Source of the DNA: Unio delphinus
Taxonomy: Eukaryota; Mollusca; Bivalvia; Unionida; Unionidae
DNA length: 64,000 nt
NCBI GenBank assembly: GCA_029339505.1
Contig: JAQISU010000179.1
Coordinates: forward strand, 15,624,001 to 15,688,000
Direction of reading: 5' to 3'
The translations under genes were made by a program, and so were the position numbers. Position 1 is the stretch's first letter; each line of letters begins with the position of its first letter. This document shows, in pieces, positions 23,117-35,577 of this stretch. A model generated the notes under the pieces. That model was given only the letters and a program-made list of their open reading frames with translations. It ran no database searches and had not been told where the DNA came from.

Positions 23117-23474
23117 TGTTGTGAACAAGATAAATGTTTTCCGAAGTTATAATGGTTAGGAAAAACCGGAAAATGAAAGGAGTATAGTAGAGTTGTATGC
23201 TTGATCTCAAAACCTTAATTCTCAAGCAAAACAAGAGATATTCTCGTATAGAATGTATTTGTTACAAATAAATTTATACAGATAAAATGGTAGAAAATTG
23301 CATAATTAGTTATTTTGCAATAATTTGACATAAATTTAATTCAGAACATGATTCTGTTCTGCTGTTATATGTTACGAAAAAGATAGAAAAATGTGCACAA
23401 TGAAAGATGCATCTTTTCCAAAATTTCTTGTATTTTAAATTTCATTTAATTTGATAATGAATATTCAAAACACC
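23117..23474 (+). repeat. Dispersed repeat, copy 1
   Basis: About 355 bases match, in reverse orientation, the segment 49562-49923 at roughly 85 percent by eye. Shared blocks are gttttccgaagttataatgg, gatattctcgtat and gtgcacaatgaaagatgcat. No coding potential is seen in either copy. It is part of an unidentified interspersed element. Confidence 0.82.
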
Positions 23475-24179
23475 ACAAACATCTTAAGTTGTCAAATTAA
23501 TACCATTCTAATCATAACAGTTTCCGATTCAAAATATTAGCGCGAAAGTGTATGCCTTTTTAGTCAATCCAAACATATAACGTATGTATCAGAGACATAT
23601 GACAAGAGACTGTTCATTAAATATGTAATCGTTTTCACTCAGTTTTCCCTTTTGATATTTATATTAATGTATCTAAATGTGTTTGCAGAATCATTGTACT
23701 CATTACATTTGAGCGGGACTCATTATTTGAATATATGCGAGTCCTGTGACTCATTGGGATGAAATTGTAGATTAATCACTGAATGTGGTTGATCAAACTC
23801 TATGTGGTCAAAAAAATGAAGTACCTTTGCTCTTTAATATTTGAAACTACATCTAAATTGTATGGCATTGGGTTTTACAGGCTTCAAATGATCATACGAG
23901 GTTGATTGCAACACTTAGGGTCAATGATTTTCATTAAACAGTTCTCTCATCTATTTAACATATTCCAATTTATTCATCTGTAAGTATTTCTCTTTGAAAG
24001 TTTATTCTGTCATATATATATATAAAGCCATTTACGTTCATGAAAAAGAGCACAAGATGTTGGGAGAAAAGAAGCTGCCATAATTATTAGCTTATTATCA
24101 ATCATTGCTTGAACAAAACTAGAGTGAACTGAAAAAGTTCTGCAGCAGCAAAATCTCCAAGGAGGTATGTTTCTCTATT

Positions 24180-25738
24180 CCACCACCAAGAAAGCTACAG
24201 AACTGGATTTGCTTGGTCCACAACACATTAAATCTTCTGACTCTGCTATTTTAGACAGCATAAAATATAAGTATTGCAACCTCATCTGTCTCCAAAATAT
24301 GGCAAACTGCAATATTAACTCCCATTCACAAATCTGGTTCTAAGGATGATGTTGATAGCTACCAGCCAATCTCAATTCAATGTACTACCAAATTGGTCAA
24401 AATTGATTGAAAAACATGTCCATGACTCGTTTATGTCATTATGAACCAAATGTTTGTTGTTACATCCAAATCAATCAGGCATTAAACAGAAACATTCATG
24501 TGAGACTGGCTTGATCTCCCTAACAGATAAATGGCTTCAAACACTTGACCAAGATAGAATTATAATAGTATCTGTATTTGTAGATTTCAGGAAAGCTTAT
24601 GACATGGTGGATCATGAAATCCTTTTGAAGAAACTGAAAATTTACCAATGTGATGAAAGCACAGTTATATGGTTTACATCATGCATAAGTGAAAGAACAT
24701 AACATCTTTATATAAATAATGTTCTGTCCGAACTTGGAACAATTAGATATGGAGTACCACAAGCATATATTCTAGGTCAATTACTATTTATATTATTTAT
24801 TAATGACCTATTACTTTTATTAAGGGACTCAATATCATCGACAGATCTCATAGCAAATGACACAACATTGTCAGACATCCAAAACGCAAAGCATGAACTC
24901 AAAATTTCTTTACAGAATGCCCAAAATAAAATGGATCACTAGTGCACATGCATAGGTGGTAAATACTTGTAAAACTAAAATATTACTTATCTCAACGTGG
25001 CAAAAAAACAAATATGGATACGATGAACTATGTCTGACATGGAAGGATAAAAAATTTGCAAATTGTCATGACAGACTACTTGGTGTTTTGGTAGATAATA
25101 ACATATCATGGACTGAATATATCAAACATATCAGTAAAAGTAGTCAATTCAAGTTTATGGCTTCTCATTATAATAAGACATTTTCTCCCTGAAAGGCACA
25201 GAAACTACTTTATAACAGTTACATACAACGCTATTTAGTCTACTGTAATACGGTATGGGGTAATTCAAATGATACAAACATATCAAAGCCGGCACATCTT
25301 CAAAAATAAAGCATTTGGGCTATCCAGAAAGAAAGCAAGGAAAATTTAGGTAGTAAGTTAAAATATTACCAAATAAAGACCGAATCCTCATGAGAAAAGC
25401 CAAATTAATGTACATGATATCCAATGATAGTGCTCCTGAATATTTACAATCACTATTCCAGTATAGGCTACCTGGCAATACTTTTCAGCTGTGATCCATG
25501 TCTACCAAACAGTATAAAATTCCCAAACCAAATAAGAAATTATTTTTAAAAAGTTTCCAATACTCTGGAACTTTACTCTCGCATAGTATAATTCCAGTCA
25601 AGATTAGAAATACTCAGAGATAAGATAAATAAATAAATTCTTTTGTATGAGGACCTCAAGGTAGATTAGTTTGTAACTAGTTGTGTTACCTCTTTAAACA
25701 AAGTTATTATTATTATTATTATTTATTATTATTATTAT
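24180..25738 (+). mobile_element. LINE-A family copy, heavily decayed
   Basis: RT blocks appear in several frames: FVDFRKAYDMVDHEILLKKL at 24580-24640, GVPQAYILGQLLFILFINDL around 24750-24810, a damaged ADD box (ANDTTL) near 24860, and C-terminal APEYLQSLF with FQYSGTLL. The 3' UTR contains gaggacctcaaggtagatta and an (ATT)n tail at about 25703-25738, matching LINE-A. Many stops and indels show it is much older than the 178-3833 copy. The 5' boundary is approximate. Confidence 0.85.
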
Positions 25739-26166
25739 AGATTTTGACTAATTATTCTTCTGTACTACAGTCAAGATCACTATCGTGCCATGTCAAGTAA
25801 ATTATTCAATAAAACTTATGCACCAAATTTCATAAGTTTGAGAGCTTTTCAAAACCCGATCACTACCATTTTTGCAAAAGCACAGGTTAGCCCACTTTTA
25901 TGAATAATTTTACTTAATTTAAATTACAATGAAGACAAATATTAGATAGTTAGATTGAACTCAGAAAGTCAATACAACAATACAAAGTAATGGCACCAAG
26001 TGTTTGAAACTAATGTGTGACTCCTAACATACATACATGTCCACCAAGCTGACTGGCATTGGGATAATATCCAAACATGGATAGCAGAGGCACTATTTTA
26101 GGAGCAATACAATTGAGTGATTTATGAGCAGATATAGTATTAATGCACTAAAATTAGCATATTTAC

Positions 26167-26209
26167 CGTATTCTTTCACCTCAAAGAAAGCATTGGTTTC
26201 TGTCTCTAG
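26167..26209 (-). CDS. Complement C3/C4-like protein, small exon (MG2/MG3)
   Basis: A 43-bp exon with acceptor tttttttcag and donor gtaaat, entering in phase 0 and leaving in phase 1. It encodes LETETNAFFEVKEY. The FEVKEYV strand just before 'LPSFEV' is one of the best conserved points of C3, C4, C5 and A2M proteins, and the phase matches the previous exon at 29154. The next exon, starting 'V-LP-', was not found. Small size explains why plain frame scanning would miss it. Confidence 0.88.
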
Positions 26210-26340
26210 CTGAAAAAAATATACAGCATATTTATACATATTTTCACTACCAAACAACTTGCCCTGACCCCAAATGCCACCCCAACATGCATTCACCCTA
26301 CATGCCTTTATTATTCCTGTACATGCCTTTGAAATAGCAA

Positions 26341-26378
<38 letters not shown>

Positions 26379-27549
26379 ATAAGAATACAAATCATATAGT
26401 GAATAACAGTCCTTTCAAGTGCACTGGATCCAGATAGGGATCACGTGTGTCAGGATTAAGATACAAGTAATAAACTGACTATGAACAGTGCAAAACTCTT
26501 GTGTTTGCAAACTTTTACATGACTATGACTTGCTGCGGATGATGGAAGATATATTGACCTAGAAATCCACACACAACGTACTTTCTGTATTATTTGTTTG
26601 TCTTGTCTGTTTGTATTTGCCTTTGAAATAAACTCATTACTGGTCAAAAGCGCTTAGACTAGTTAGATACTAGTTTTGCACTGTTTGTTGTCAGTTCATT
26701 ACATATTGTTATGTATATTTCATTTACTGTTTGTCTGTTAGTTTTATTTTTTTTAATTTCATACCATGTTATTGGAATGTAACATTGTTTACTGGACTTG
26801 ACCTTGTCCAAAATTTTGATTTCATTTGTGTAATCAACTAATAATAGCTTCACTATTCTCTGTGTATGAGCTTACTAACCAAATTATTATTCAGGAAAAC
26901 AAGATGTGGTAAATATGTTGACGAGGGTCAGGGTTTTGGGAGATTCCCATGTGAATTTTAAAGTCTATTGTGTTGTAAATAAACAAGGTTCATTAGATCA
27001 TTCTAGCAGGTTATTTTCTATTAGGTAACAGTTGTTTTTAGAAAATGCTAATGTCACCTGAGGTCAAGCTGAGAACTATATTATCAAGTGACTGAGGATT
27101 TTACCAATTTTGCTTTAACATCTAGTACTTTAAGTTTTATTATGTTGTGATCATTTTGGGCTGATTTTTAATTTCTTCAAATTACTGATATCAAGTAATT
27201 ATTTTCTCTGGGAATTCAAAAGTTATCTGATAAAATTCTAGGATAAAAGATATTCATTGGAATTTAATCTGAATTAAAACCTGGAATATTTCCATGAGTC
27301 AACAAGAGACTCTTGACATATCAGCACTTTGTAGGTGATTACAGACGTGTCATCGCCTTCAATTCTGGATCTCTTTGGAAGTTGAAAAGTTTCACTCATG
27401 AATTTTTATTACTACGTCTTTTGCTGGCATACTTATGGATTCAATTTGCAATACTGTAACTTCTTAATTTTAACTCATTTTTCACCGTGTATTCTATGAA
27501 AATAAATTATTTCTTTTACAAAGCTTGTTGTCTTGTTTCTTTACTGTTA

Positions 27550-27551
<2 letters not shown>
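26210..27551. other. Intronic sequence with an (AT)n run
   Basis: (AT)n at 26343-26376. No coding features recognised. Confidence 0.5.
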
Positions 27552-27633
<82 letters not shown>

Positions 27634-27660
27634 TATATATATATATATACATACATACAT

Positions 27661-27706
<46 letters not shown>
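27552..27706. repeat. Compound (TA)n-(GA)n microsatellite
   Basis: (TA)n at 27552-27649, a short ATAC step, then (AG)n at 27663-27706. All six-frame open stretches across it are repeat artefacts. Confidence 0.95.
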
Positions 27707-27707
<1 letters not shown>

Positions 27708-27841
27708 AAACCCAGGTCCAAAGATAAACGCTACCTATTGCATTCCCTGTATACACCAGCCCCAGTACCATTTCAACAATGCACACCAAAAAAGTAAGCT
27801 AAAAAGTGTTTGGTGTAGGCATTCATTCATAATAGTCATAA

Positions 27842-28300
27842 CATATTTTCCGGCCTATAAGTCGATTCGGAGTAAAGTCGAATTCACCAATTTTTTACGT
27901 TTTCATCCCTCGTCCATTTATAAGTTTATTCGGGGTATATGACGAGGCCTGGTAAAAATCTTGGCTTAGTATTTTACACTAATAATGGTATTATTGTATG
28001 ATATTCAATATTACTAGCAATCGTGAAATTGCATTACCAATGCTAACATGCTTGTGATTATACTTCTGAACAAATCACTGCTATATTCTGTTATTAATTG
28101 ACACAGCTGAATAACATTCATTGCTTGTTTTATTATAATTGAAAGTATATCCATGTTGTAGTTCATTTTATTAGCTGTAATTACGAACGTAACGTAAATA
28201 ACGTTTCAATGACACAATCCATATATAAGTCGATTCGGAGTATAAGACGAAGTAATGACTTTCAAGTCAAAAAGTATCAACTTACAGGCCGGAAAATATG
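27842..28300. mobile_element. About 450-bp pogo-like MITE
   Basis: The ends catattttccggcctataag / acttacaggccggaaaatat are inverted repeats with one mismatch over 21 bases. If TA is the target, the element is 27846-28296. Inner words such as ataagtcgattcggagtata occur near both ends. These 'TATAAGTCG' ends resemble those of the element at 30021-31819, suggesting related transposases. Confidence 0.82.
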
Positions 28301-29153
28301 ATACCTGTTTGTCAACCTAGTAAATTAATTAAAATCTAAATGCACAGTCACTCCAGAGTTATAAGACCTAGGTATATAGAATTAATTATATATAATTACA
28401 AATGTATATCAAATAGAATGGAAAATGTTATCTCTAGATTCTACAAGAGAATGGTTGATAATATATATCAACATAATTTAATAAATATGAATAAATAACA
28501 TTATCATACAAGTTATATAATTTGTATTTCTCCTATATGGATTTCAATCTGGGTCTACGGGTAAATAGCACCTATTACCTTTAATGCATGCACCAACCCC
28601 TATACCATCCTGACTATGCGCATATCATCAAATGACAATATATAAGTCTAGAAAGCTGGTGGTATGAGCATTCATGTGTAACAGACACATCCAATAATCC
28701 TGCATGTCCACTTAGCAATTCACATCTAAGTACAGTCATTCTGGATTCCTAAGACAGACAATATAGAAAATTACCTGGGTTATAATCTCCAGTCAGTCAG
28801 GACAATTCCTATATGTAGCAGTTACTCTGTAATTTCACGCTTAATGTTTCAAAATGAACATTAACTGCTGGATGAAAATATCCCAACACCACACACCTTA
28901 GAACTAATCAAATTTCACAAATTTCATCCTGCATAACTTTGTTACTGGCTGTCACAGATTTTATCCTGCATAACTTGTAGACTTGGACTATGGTCCTAGT
29001 CAAGCTGAAACCATTTCAATGATTTGTCAGCAATAAAAATTAAAAATTAGGGTTGGACAGGTTAAAGCAAAAATGGGTATCATGCGGTTTTTGTGGGACA
29101 TTCTTGTTTGCCTAAGCATTCCGGATTCCTGTTGGCTCCCAGATTATTCTCAC
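28301..29153. other. Intronic sequence, nothing recognised
   Basis: AT-rich, without repeats or exons that I can support. Confidence 0.5.
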
Positions 29154-29288
29154 CTCATCTCCAAACCTAGCTCTGACAGTCCAGATTCCTTTGGCTGCAA
29201 GCCTGTCCAAAATCATCTCATCTCTGATGAATTTCATATCATGGCCAATCTGGTAATATTTTTTTGACATTACCACCTCACGTGGATC
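29154..29288 (-). CDS. Complement C3/C4-like protein, exon (MG2)
   Basis: A 135-bp, 45-codon exon, phase 0 at both ends, with acceptor tttttcag and donor gtgaga. It starts DPREVVMSKKYYQIG and ends GIWTVRARFGDE. C3 and C4 have 'NPEGI...' and 'GQWKIRAYYE' or 'GTWKISARFSD' here. This is the second half of macroglobulin domain 2 of a secreted defence protein. It joins in frame to 47330-47403 upstream and to 26167-26209 downstream. Confidence 0.9.
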
Positions 29289-30020
29289 CTGAAAAAGGCA
29301 CATTCATTTTAACATATGTAAAACTAGTGCCAAGGGTTTATTTACAAGTTGCCTTTATGAGAAACTGCTGCCTGCAAACAGATTAAATAATTAAATTGTA
29401 CTGATTTATGTAAGAATGGGACTAAAGAAACTTGGTCAATAAACAGACAACAATTGATTCTTATTTAATTTTTTGTACAGGTGGTAACTTCAATCAATTA
29501 GGAAGTACTGTGTTTTGTGATAAGTATTTAATTTATACAATACCAATCTAAAATACAAAATTAATATAATTTCCTCATTACAATTACATCTACTCTGTAC
29601 TTAGTGCCACAACTTTGACAAATAATGGATGACCACATTAACCATCTTAAAGTTAATCAATATCACGAAGATATATTCTGAAGAAATATTACCAAGTGTG
29701 AATGGATTATGTTTCACATCAGACCAACTTTGAAGTGTTACAAGCTATGTTCCTTGCAAAATGTAGATTTTAAACTTGACAAAACTTCAGATTATTAAAC
29801 TTGCTTTCTCTGCAATGTGTAAAGTGTAACCTAATTCAGTTTCAGTCTAGTGCTCTTTGGCCGGAGATAAACTCTCTATAGTATACTAAGCCACTGAACA
29901 CTGTAAGAGAACCAAATATGTGAAAGAAATATGCATAAAACTTATGAAATGCACTCTTCCATATGTCTTATTAACTTGATGTCGCAAAACCAGTAAATCA
30001 AGTTAAGATATAATACATTA
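29289..30020. other. Intronic sequence, nothing recognised
   Basis: Part of the 18 kb intron upstream of exon 29154-29288. No element borders seen. Confidence 0.5.
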
Positions 30021-31819
30021 CCGTATATACCCGCGTATAAGCCCGTTCGCGTATTCGCCGATCTCGCCAAACTGAATCAGTAAAACTGTTATAAAGTGCA
30101 TGACCAGCATATAAGCCGACCCATAATTTCTAGACTACCAGTACATCACAAGAAGCACAAAGTGATTTCTGAATACATTTATTTAGGCAAATCATATTCT
30201 TAAATAAAATGAAAGTAAGAAAGCTAAGTTATACGTTGAAATAAAAAAACAATTCTAAAGTGTTAAGTCTTAAATGGAAATTTAATTAATCCTCATTCTA
30301 AAACATGAATTATAAAAGTTCAATCACCTTTAGAATCCTTCAAAATCGGGCTCTGAATCAGACTCGCCAAACAGTAAACGAAACTCGGCTTCTGTTACGG
30401 GCATACTTTCATCATATACGTCGTCATTGTCATCATGGTCATCCGATAGTCCGGTTCGTAAAACGAGAGCACCAGGCAGCTGATACAACACATTTTGAAT
30501 CTGCCAACTTATATTTATAATTTTTTGCCATCTGCATAGCACATAGACAAATTGCCGCCATTCCCGTACTTGCTTCTCATTCACAAAAATTTACATGGTG
30601 CAGCACAGTTGTTATTTGCTTCTGCATATTCAGTAACGTCAAATTTGAATGCTTCATTATAAGCAGAACGCTTTCTTTTACTTCCTATACTATTCATTTT
30701 ATCTGATTGAATTGAATATAACTTCTAGAGAGATTAAACTGAAATAATTTCTAATAGTGGTAGCGTACTATTTATATACCTTATCCTGTAATTATTTATT
30801 TGTGTGTGTTTTCTTTTAAACTACTGGTAGTGTGATTCAATTGATCAAAATATGATTGGTTTCAGCATGGACATTATTCAAGTATTGTGACAGTTTATTA
30901 CTTTGAGCAGAAACCATGCCCACTACCATATCTCAGTAAACCATACATGAGAAGTCATTGGCATTGTGCAACAAACCAAACCTATTATCCCCGAGGCATT
31001 TACCACAGATTAAGCATATGGTTGATATTGTACAACACTCTACCGCTAACAAACCACTTTGCTTTACAAACAACTAATCAACAGTAGTATATAAACTGTG
31101 GCTGCCTATTACGTCTAAAACAACTATCAAAGAAATCCAACAAATTATATTGTTTTACAATTATTCATGCTGACTTGTATATTGCAATGTTATTTATTCT
31201 TCCTTAGTGTGCGTGCAACAAAACCCTATGGAGCCTCTCGCTATTGTTCCTTTAAGACTATCGTACATGTATTTCTACTCTCGATCAAAATGTTTGTCAT
31301 ATATACCTTCAGTATCGTATTTATTTTATTTTCTTCGTCGATTCTTTTCATATTTATACTGAAATAAGCAAGCGTACATTTCTACGAAACCGTAGAGTTT
31401 AATGATTACTGATTAGCTGAGGGTTAAATACTTAACTAGAAATTACTAATATGGCAGTACTTTTGGAAAATACACGTATTTCCGTGGTTCAAATCACACA
31501 TATGGCTGTATTTTCTGGTGGATGGAAATCAGTCAAATAGAGGTAAAGTACGTTAAAACATGTTTTTCATTCATTATCCTACCGCTTGAGTTAGAAAAAA
31601 ATATTTGTTTTACTTCACGACAGGACAAATCTTATCAGCCATGTGGTATCATTAGGCATGTGAACTCATATTAGGCGATCGACGGAAACAATAAATACTA
31701 AATATCGAGGAAGTAAGCAGTATACATTTCATACTTGGACCTTAACCCGCAGATAACCTGACCCCCCTTCTTCCTTTATTTTTTCCTAAATTACTTGGCT
31801 TATACACGAGTATATACGG
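30021..31819. mobile_element. 1.8 kb pogo-like element with a deleted transposase
   Basis: Begins CCGTATATACCCGCGTATAA and ends TATACACGAGTATATACGG, an imperfect inverted repeat, with TA on both sides (30019-30020, 31820-31821). It contains the two ends of a pogo-type transposase gene on the minus strand with the catalytic middle removed. It is therefore an internally deleted, non-autonomous copy of an autonomous parent. Confidence 0.88.
30330..30697 (-). pseudogene. pogo-type transposase, N- and C-terminal remnants only
   Basis: The N-terminal part from 30697 reads MNSIGSKRKRSAYNEAFK and then EYAEANNNCAA, the start of the Psq/Brinker-type helix-turn-helix DNA-binding domain, up to VNEKQVREWRQF after a frameshift near 30590. 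The frame then passes directly to the acidic C-terminus, ending LLFGESDSEPDFEGF. Pogo and Tigger transposases end in such Asp/Glu/Ser-rich tails. The whole DDE catalytic core (several hundred residues) is missing, so no enzyme can be made. Confidence 0.75.
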
Positions 31820-31827
31820 TATATATT

Positions 31828-32110
31828 TTGCCTTGGAAGTGGGAGGTCATGGTTTCAGACCCCGGCCAAGTCATACCAAAGACTTACAAAAATGGTAGTA
31901 ACTGCTGCCTCGCTTCAGCATTAAAAAGTTAGTGTAAGGCCTGGCTGGCCTGGTGTCTGGATAATGTGACTGAGTGAGACATCATGCTACATGTCTGCAG
32001 TATGACGTCCCAGTGCAAGATATCACTTTAAACTGCCACACTGCAGACATCATAGCAATATGATTGAAAACGTGTTAAAGCTACATTAAAAATCCTAATC
32101 ACACACACAC
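31828..32110 (+). mobile_element. tRNA-derived SINE, 5' truncated
   Basis: Starts in the B-box region (catggtttcagacccc) followed by aagtcataccaaagacttacaaaaatggtag, a block shared with the SINE at 63623. It then has a conserved-looking body (gataatgtgactgagtgagacatcatgct...atgacgtcccagtgcaagatatcac) and a (CA)n tail. The A box is lost. It abuts the right end of the pogo-like element. Confidence 0.7.
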
Positions 32111-33742
32111 AAATATATTTCTTTCCTTTTTGCTAAAAAAATACATTTGGTTGATACATTAATTCACAAACTGTTAAAATAAAATATATATTATACATTT
32201 CTTTGTTTTGCCAAGTGTTTAGAAACACTCAGGTTGCTAAATTTCAGTATTGTGGCAGAAGCTAATGGATTATTATAAACTATTTTACTTAATAATTGTT
32301 TATTTCCACTCCAAAATATACACTAAAATGTTGATCCTGTATTGAATTAGCGTCATCTTAAATTTTGTTGCTTGGCACCCAACCTCCCTGAAAGCTATTA
32401 TGTACTAAATGCTGTGCAAATGATTAAACCTAACATCCCAACCTTATTGAACTTATGAAAGCTGGTGTTCCCAATTAGTTAAAGGTACTCAAGCAAATTA
32501 TTTCTCAAAACTTCATATATTTTGAAGATTGCTAATAACTTTTAATACATGTTTACTAATTCAAGTGTCACTAATAATTTCCATTTTTTTCTTGTGCTCA
32601 CAAATTTCTCAGTTTATTCTAAAATCTCTATAGTTTATTTCTGCTTACTTTACCTGCAACTTAGTGACCTGTAAGATTAAAGAAGCATACTGGTATCTCT
32701 TTTCAGGCCTGGTTCAGTATTGGGCACAAGTCAGAAGAGTTAAAATAACAATGATGTTCCAATGAAGTAGTCAGGTGGTGATACAAAGATCTCGTCATGA
32801 TATCTGTCCAATTTACTTCAATAATGTGACAAAGATTTCTTTGCACCACCACAATAGGATAAAGAATCTCAAGACATTACATAAGACTTAGAGAGACCAA
32901 CACCACTGTTCAAAAGTCCAACCTCCATGGAAATATTATTCACTTTCTTGGTAGGGAACTAATTTTAATTATGTACTACTTGACAGCTATCCTCTGATTT
33001 GCAATATGTGGTCTAAATTACAAACAACATTAGCCCCTATTGATGCTTCAGTTAACTGCTGTCATTCAGAAAATCCCCATCCTTTCACATAAACCAAGAT
33101 TGAAATGACATCAGAGCAGGAAAAAGGAGGAAACTGGCACTAATTACTATTAAATAATACATACATGTACTTAAAATTAGTTTACACTCACTCGTCCAAA
33201 AGAAAAACTGCTTTCATATGCAAACTGCTACTGTATATGGGCCTCAACCATATCAAGCTCAATCAAACAGATGCAAGATCGCCACATTAATTTGCCTGGA
33301 TCTCACTCATTATAGACCCATCTAAGACCTTCATGACATAAACCCACATTTTAATTTTGATCACAATTAAATTATAAATATGGCTTCCTGATGGGGTAGC
33401 AAATTCAGCCAACCCGATGCAAGATCTACCTAATCAGTACATGTGTATTTCATTTATTTTTTAACTCATATGAGATGCTAATTTTGTCAGCATATTTTAC
33501 TAATTTTATCAAAATCAGATCAGTAATATTATCTCCATAGTATTAAAAAGGTTAACCAATTACCCGGTAATCACCTTCCTGTTTAATATGCATGGATCTC
33601 ACTTATTATCAACTATTCCAATGTTCTGATAATATCAGTACATATTTAAGTTTGACTGAAATCAAACTGGAAATATGAATTTTAAAGTGCTACTATGCAA
33701 TTGTTGATGGGCAGACAAAAAACACACATTTGATGACATATG
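32111..33742. other. Intronic sequence, nothing recognised
   Basis: AT-rich flank of the LTR element. Short phrases recur (gatgcaagatc, ggatctcact-attat) but not as a clear repeat. Confidence 0.45.
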
Positions 33743-33747
33743 ATGGA

Positions 33748-35393
33748 TGTAACAGAATTGTTACCGAGAGGAGGGTGGATTAAATGAACAATACAAACAC
33801 AATTTGTGAAAGAAAATATAAATTTATGTAATAAATTATAAATGAAAAAAATACAGATGTAACAACACAATAATTCATGCACTCAACCCACAATTAAACA
33901 CAACCATTCACAATACATGAACAAATTAAATAACAATACAAAAGGAATCTCAGATGTAAAGGAATCTCTTGGATTATACACAGATCCAAGAATCCTTTAC
34001 GAAAGTTAAATAAATGCAAGTATGATTTACGTAAAAAATAAACACAAACGACAAACTATCTATCGCACGATGGATTGCGATAACTAGCACGATCATATAC
34101 TTGTATTGAATCAAGTTGCTAGCTTTTATTGATATCTATGTGATCACTTGAAATATTATTGCGATCTGACATAAGCATGCAAATACAACAATGTATTAAA
34201 TTATATTATAATTTCAATACACCTATGTGTCTCCCCTGTATAACCGCACGATTCAGCAACAGTTGAATCGTCTCCCAGTTTCCCCGAGAACCGAGGGTTG
34301 ACCAATACTATTATCGGACGTTTCCCTACACGGATCCACCACAGTTATACGTTCAGACAGCATACAACATCTACCAGAACCAACGGTTCCTCACTCCCCT
34401 AGATGTCGACCCGGACGTTTTACAACTCTAAGACAGCTCCGACACTCGGACTTCTAGCTTTCCGGATATTTACACGTTACACAGATATTGACGAACAGAC
34501 AGTTCGACACACAGACAGATGCTTCAATTCCGTTTGCACAAATTAACGGCACAAGCACATTCAGATATTTATACAGAGATGTTCCAGAACAAACAATAGA
34601 TGTCCCACAACAAATCAAACGATATCAAAGACGTTTATCAAAAGACGGTATCAGATGTGTTTAACAGCTACGGTATTAACGATGTTATTAGCAGCTACGG
34701 TATCAACGATGTAATTAGCAGCTACGGTACCAAAAACAATGTAACAACTATGTTAGCAGCTACGGTATCAGAGACGGTATCAACGATGTTATTAGATGCG
34801 CTATCAGTGATGTACTTCTACGGTATCAACGACGGAATCAACGACGGAATCAACGACGGAATCAGCTGGAATCAGACTGAATCAACTATAATAAACAAAA
34901 CCAGACTAATAATAGTTGTCTCAAAAATAATCTAAGCCGTAGATTACGATATTGTATTTAAAGTCTAAAAGTGACTAGTAATTCCAAATATTCCACGTTT
35001 AATTGCAATAAAAGCATCATTATACGAAATGATAATCTGAATAAAATTCACAATAAAACGAAATGTAAATTTAACACTCACCCCTTTGGCTGGAGATTTG
35101 CAAGACGAGGTTATCTATCCTTCGATTAGATATTTTGGTTCCCGTAAAAAAATATGATAAATAGTTCGCCTTATATACTCTCAATAGGTGAACATAAATC
35201 ACATCGAGCTTGCTGTGCACCACGTAAAACGAGTATTTCGGATTTCATGTAAATTACAAATTGGCACATGCAAATCGTTACACGCCACTTAATCACCCCA
35301 GGTAATGCGTGTACGACGAAATCAAGAAAATGGTGAGTTTCGTTTGCAATTCAAGAACAGAAATCAGTTCAATTTTCGCCTAATTCTGTGACA
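33748..35393 (-). repeat. 3' LTR, 1646 bp
   Basis: Collinear with the 5' LTR. Contains a run of 24-bp related units (ctacggtatcaacgatgt...) near 34670-34760 and three copies of aacgacggaatc near 34828-34863. The 5' LTR has four copies of the latter. Confidence 0.95.
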
Positions 35394-35407
35394 ATACCTC
35401 CCCCCTA
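35394..35407 (-). other. Polypurine tract
   Basis: On the minus strand TTAGGGGGGAGGTAT directly precedes the 3' LTR start TGTCACAG. This is where plus-strand DNA synthesis primes in LTR elements. Confidence 0.85.
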
Positions 35408-35577
35408 AGAATAAAAATGTACACATTTTTAAAACTAACACAGAATAGAAGAAAAAATAACTACTGATGATATCTTACAACATTTACACTGGTTATACTA
35501 CAAACTGGATTTTATTACTGGGCAAATTCATACAAATTTCCCATCATGCCCTACACAAGTAGTCTGCGCCTATATTT

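Noticed and set aside
27487..27942. Long frames across the (TA)n-(GA)n run
   Set aside because: They translate microsatellites only.
34600..34935. Open frame of repeated SYGINDVIS in each LTR
   Set aside because: It follows the LTR tandem units, whose length is a multiple of three, and lies on the strand opposite to the element's gene. Taken as a repeat by-product.
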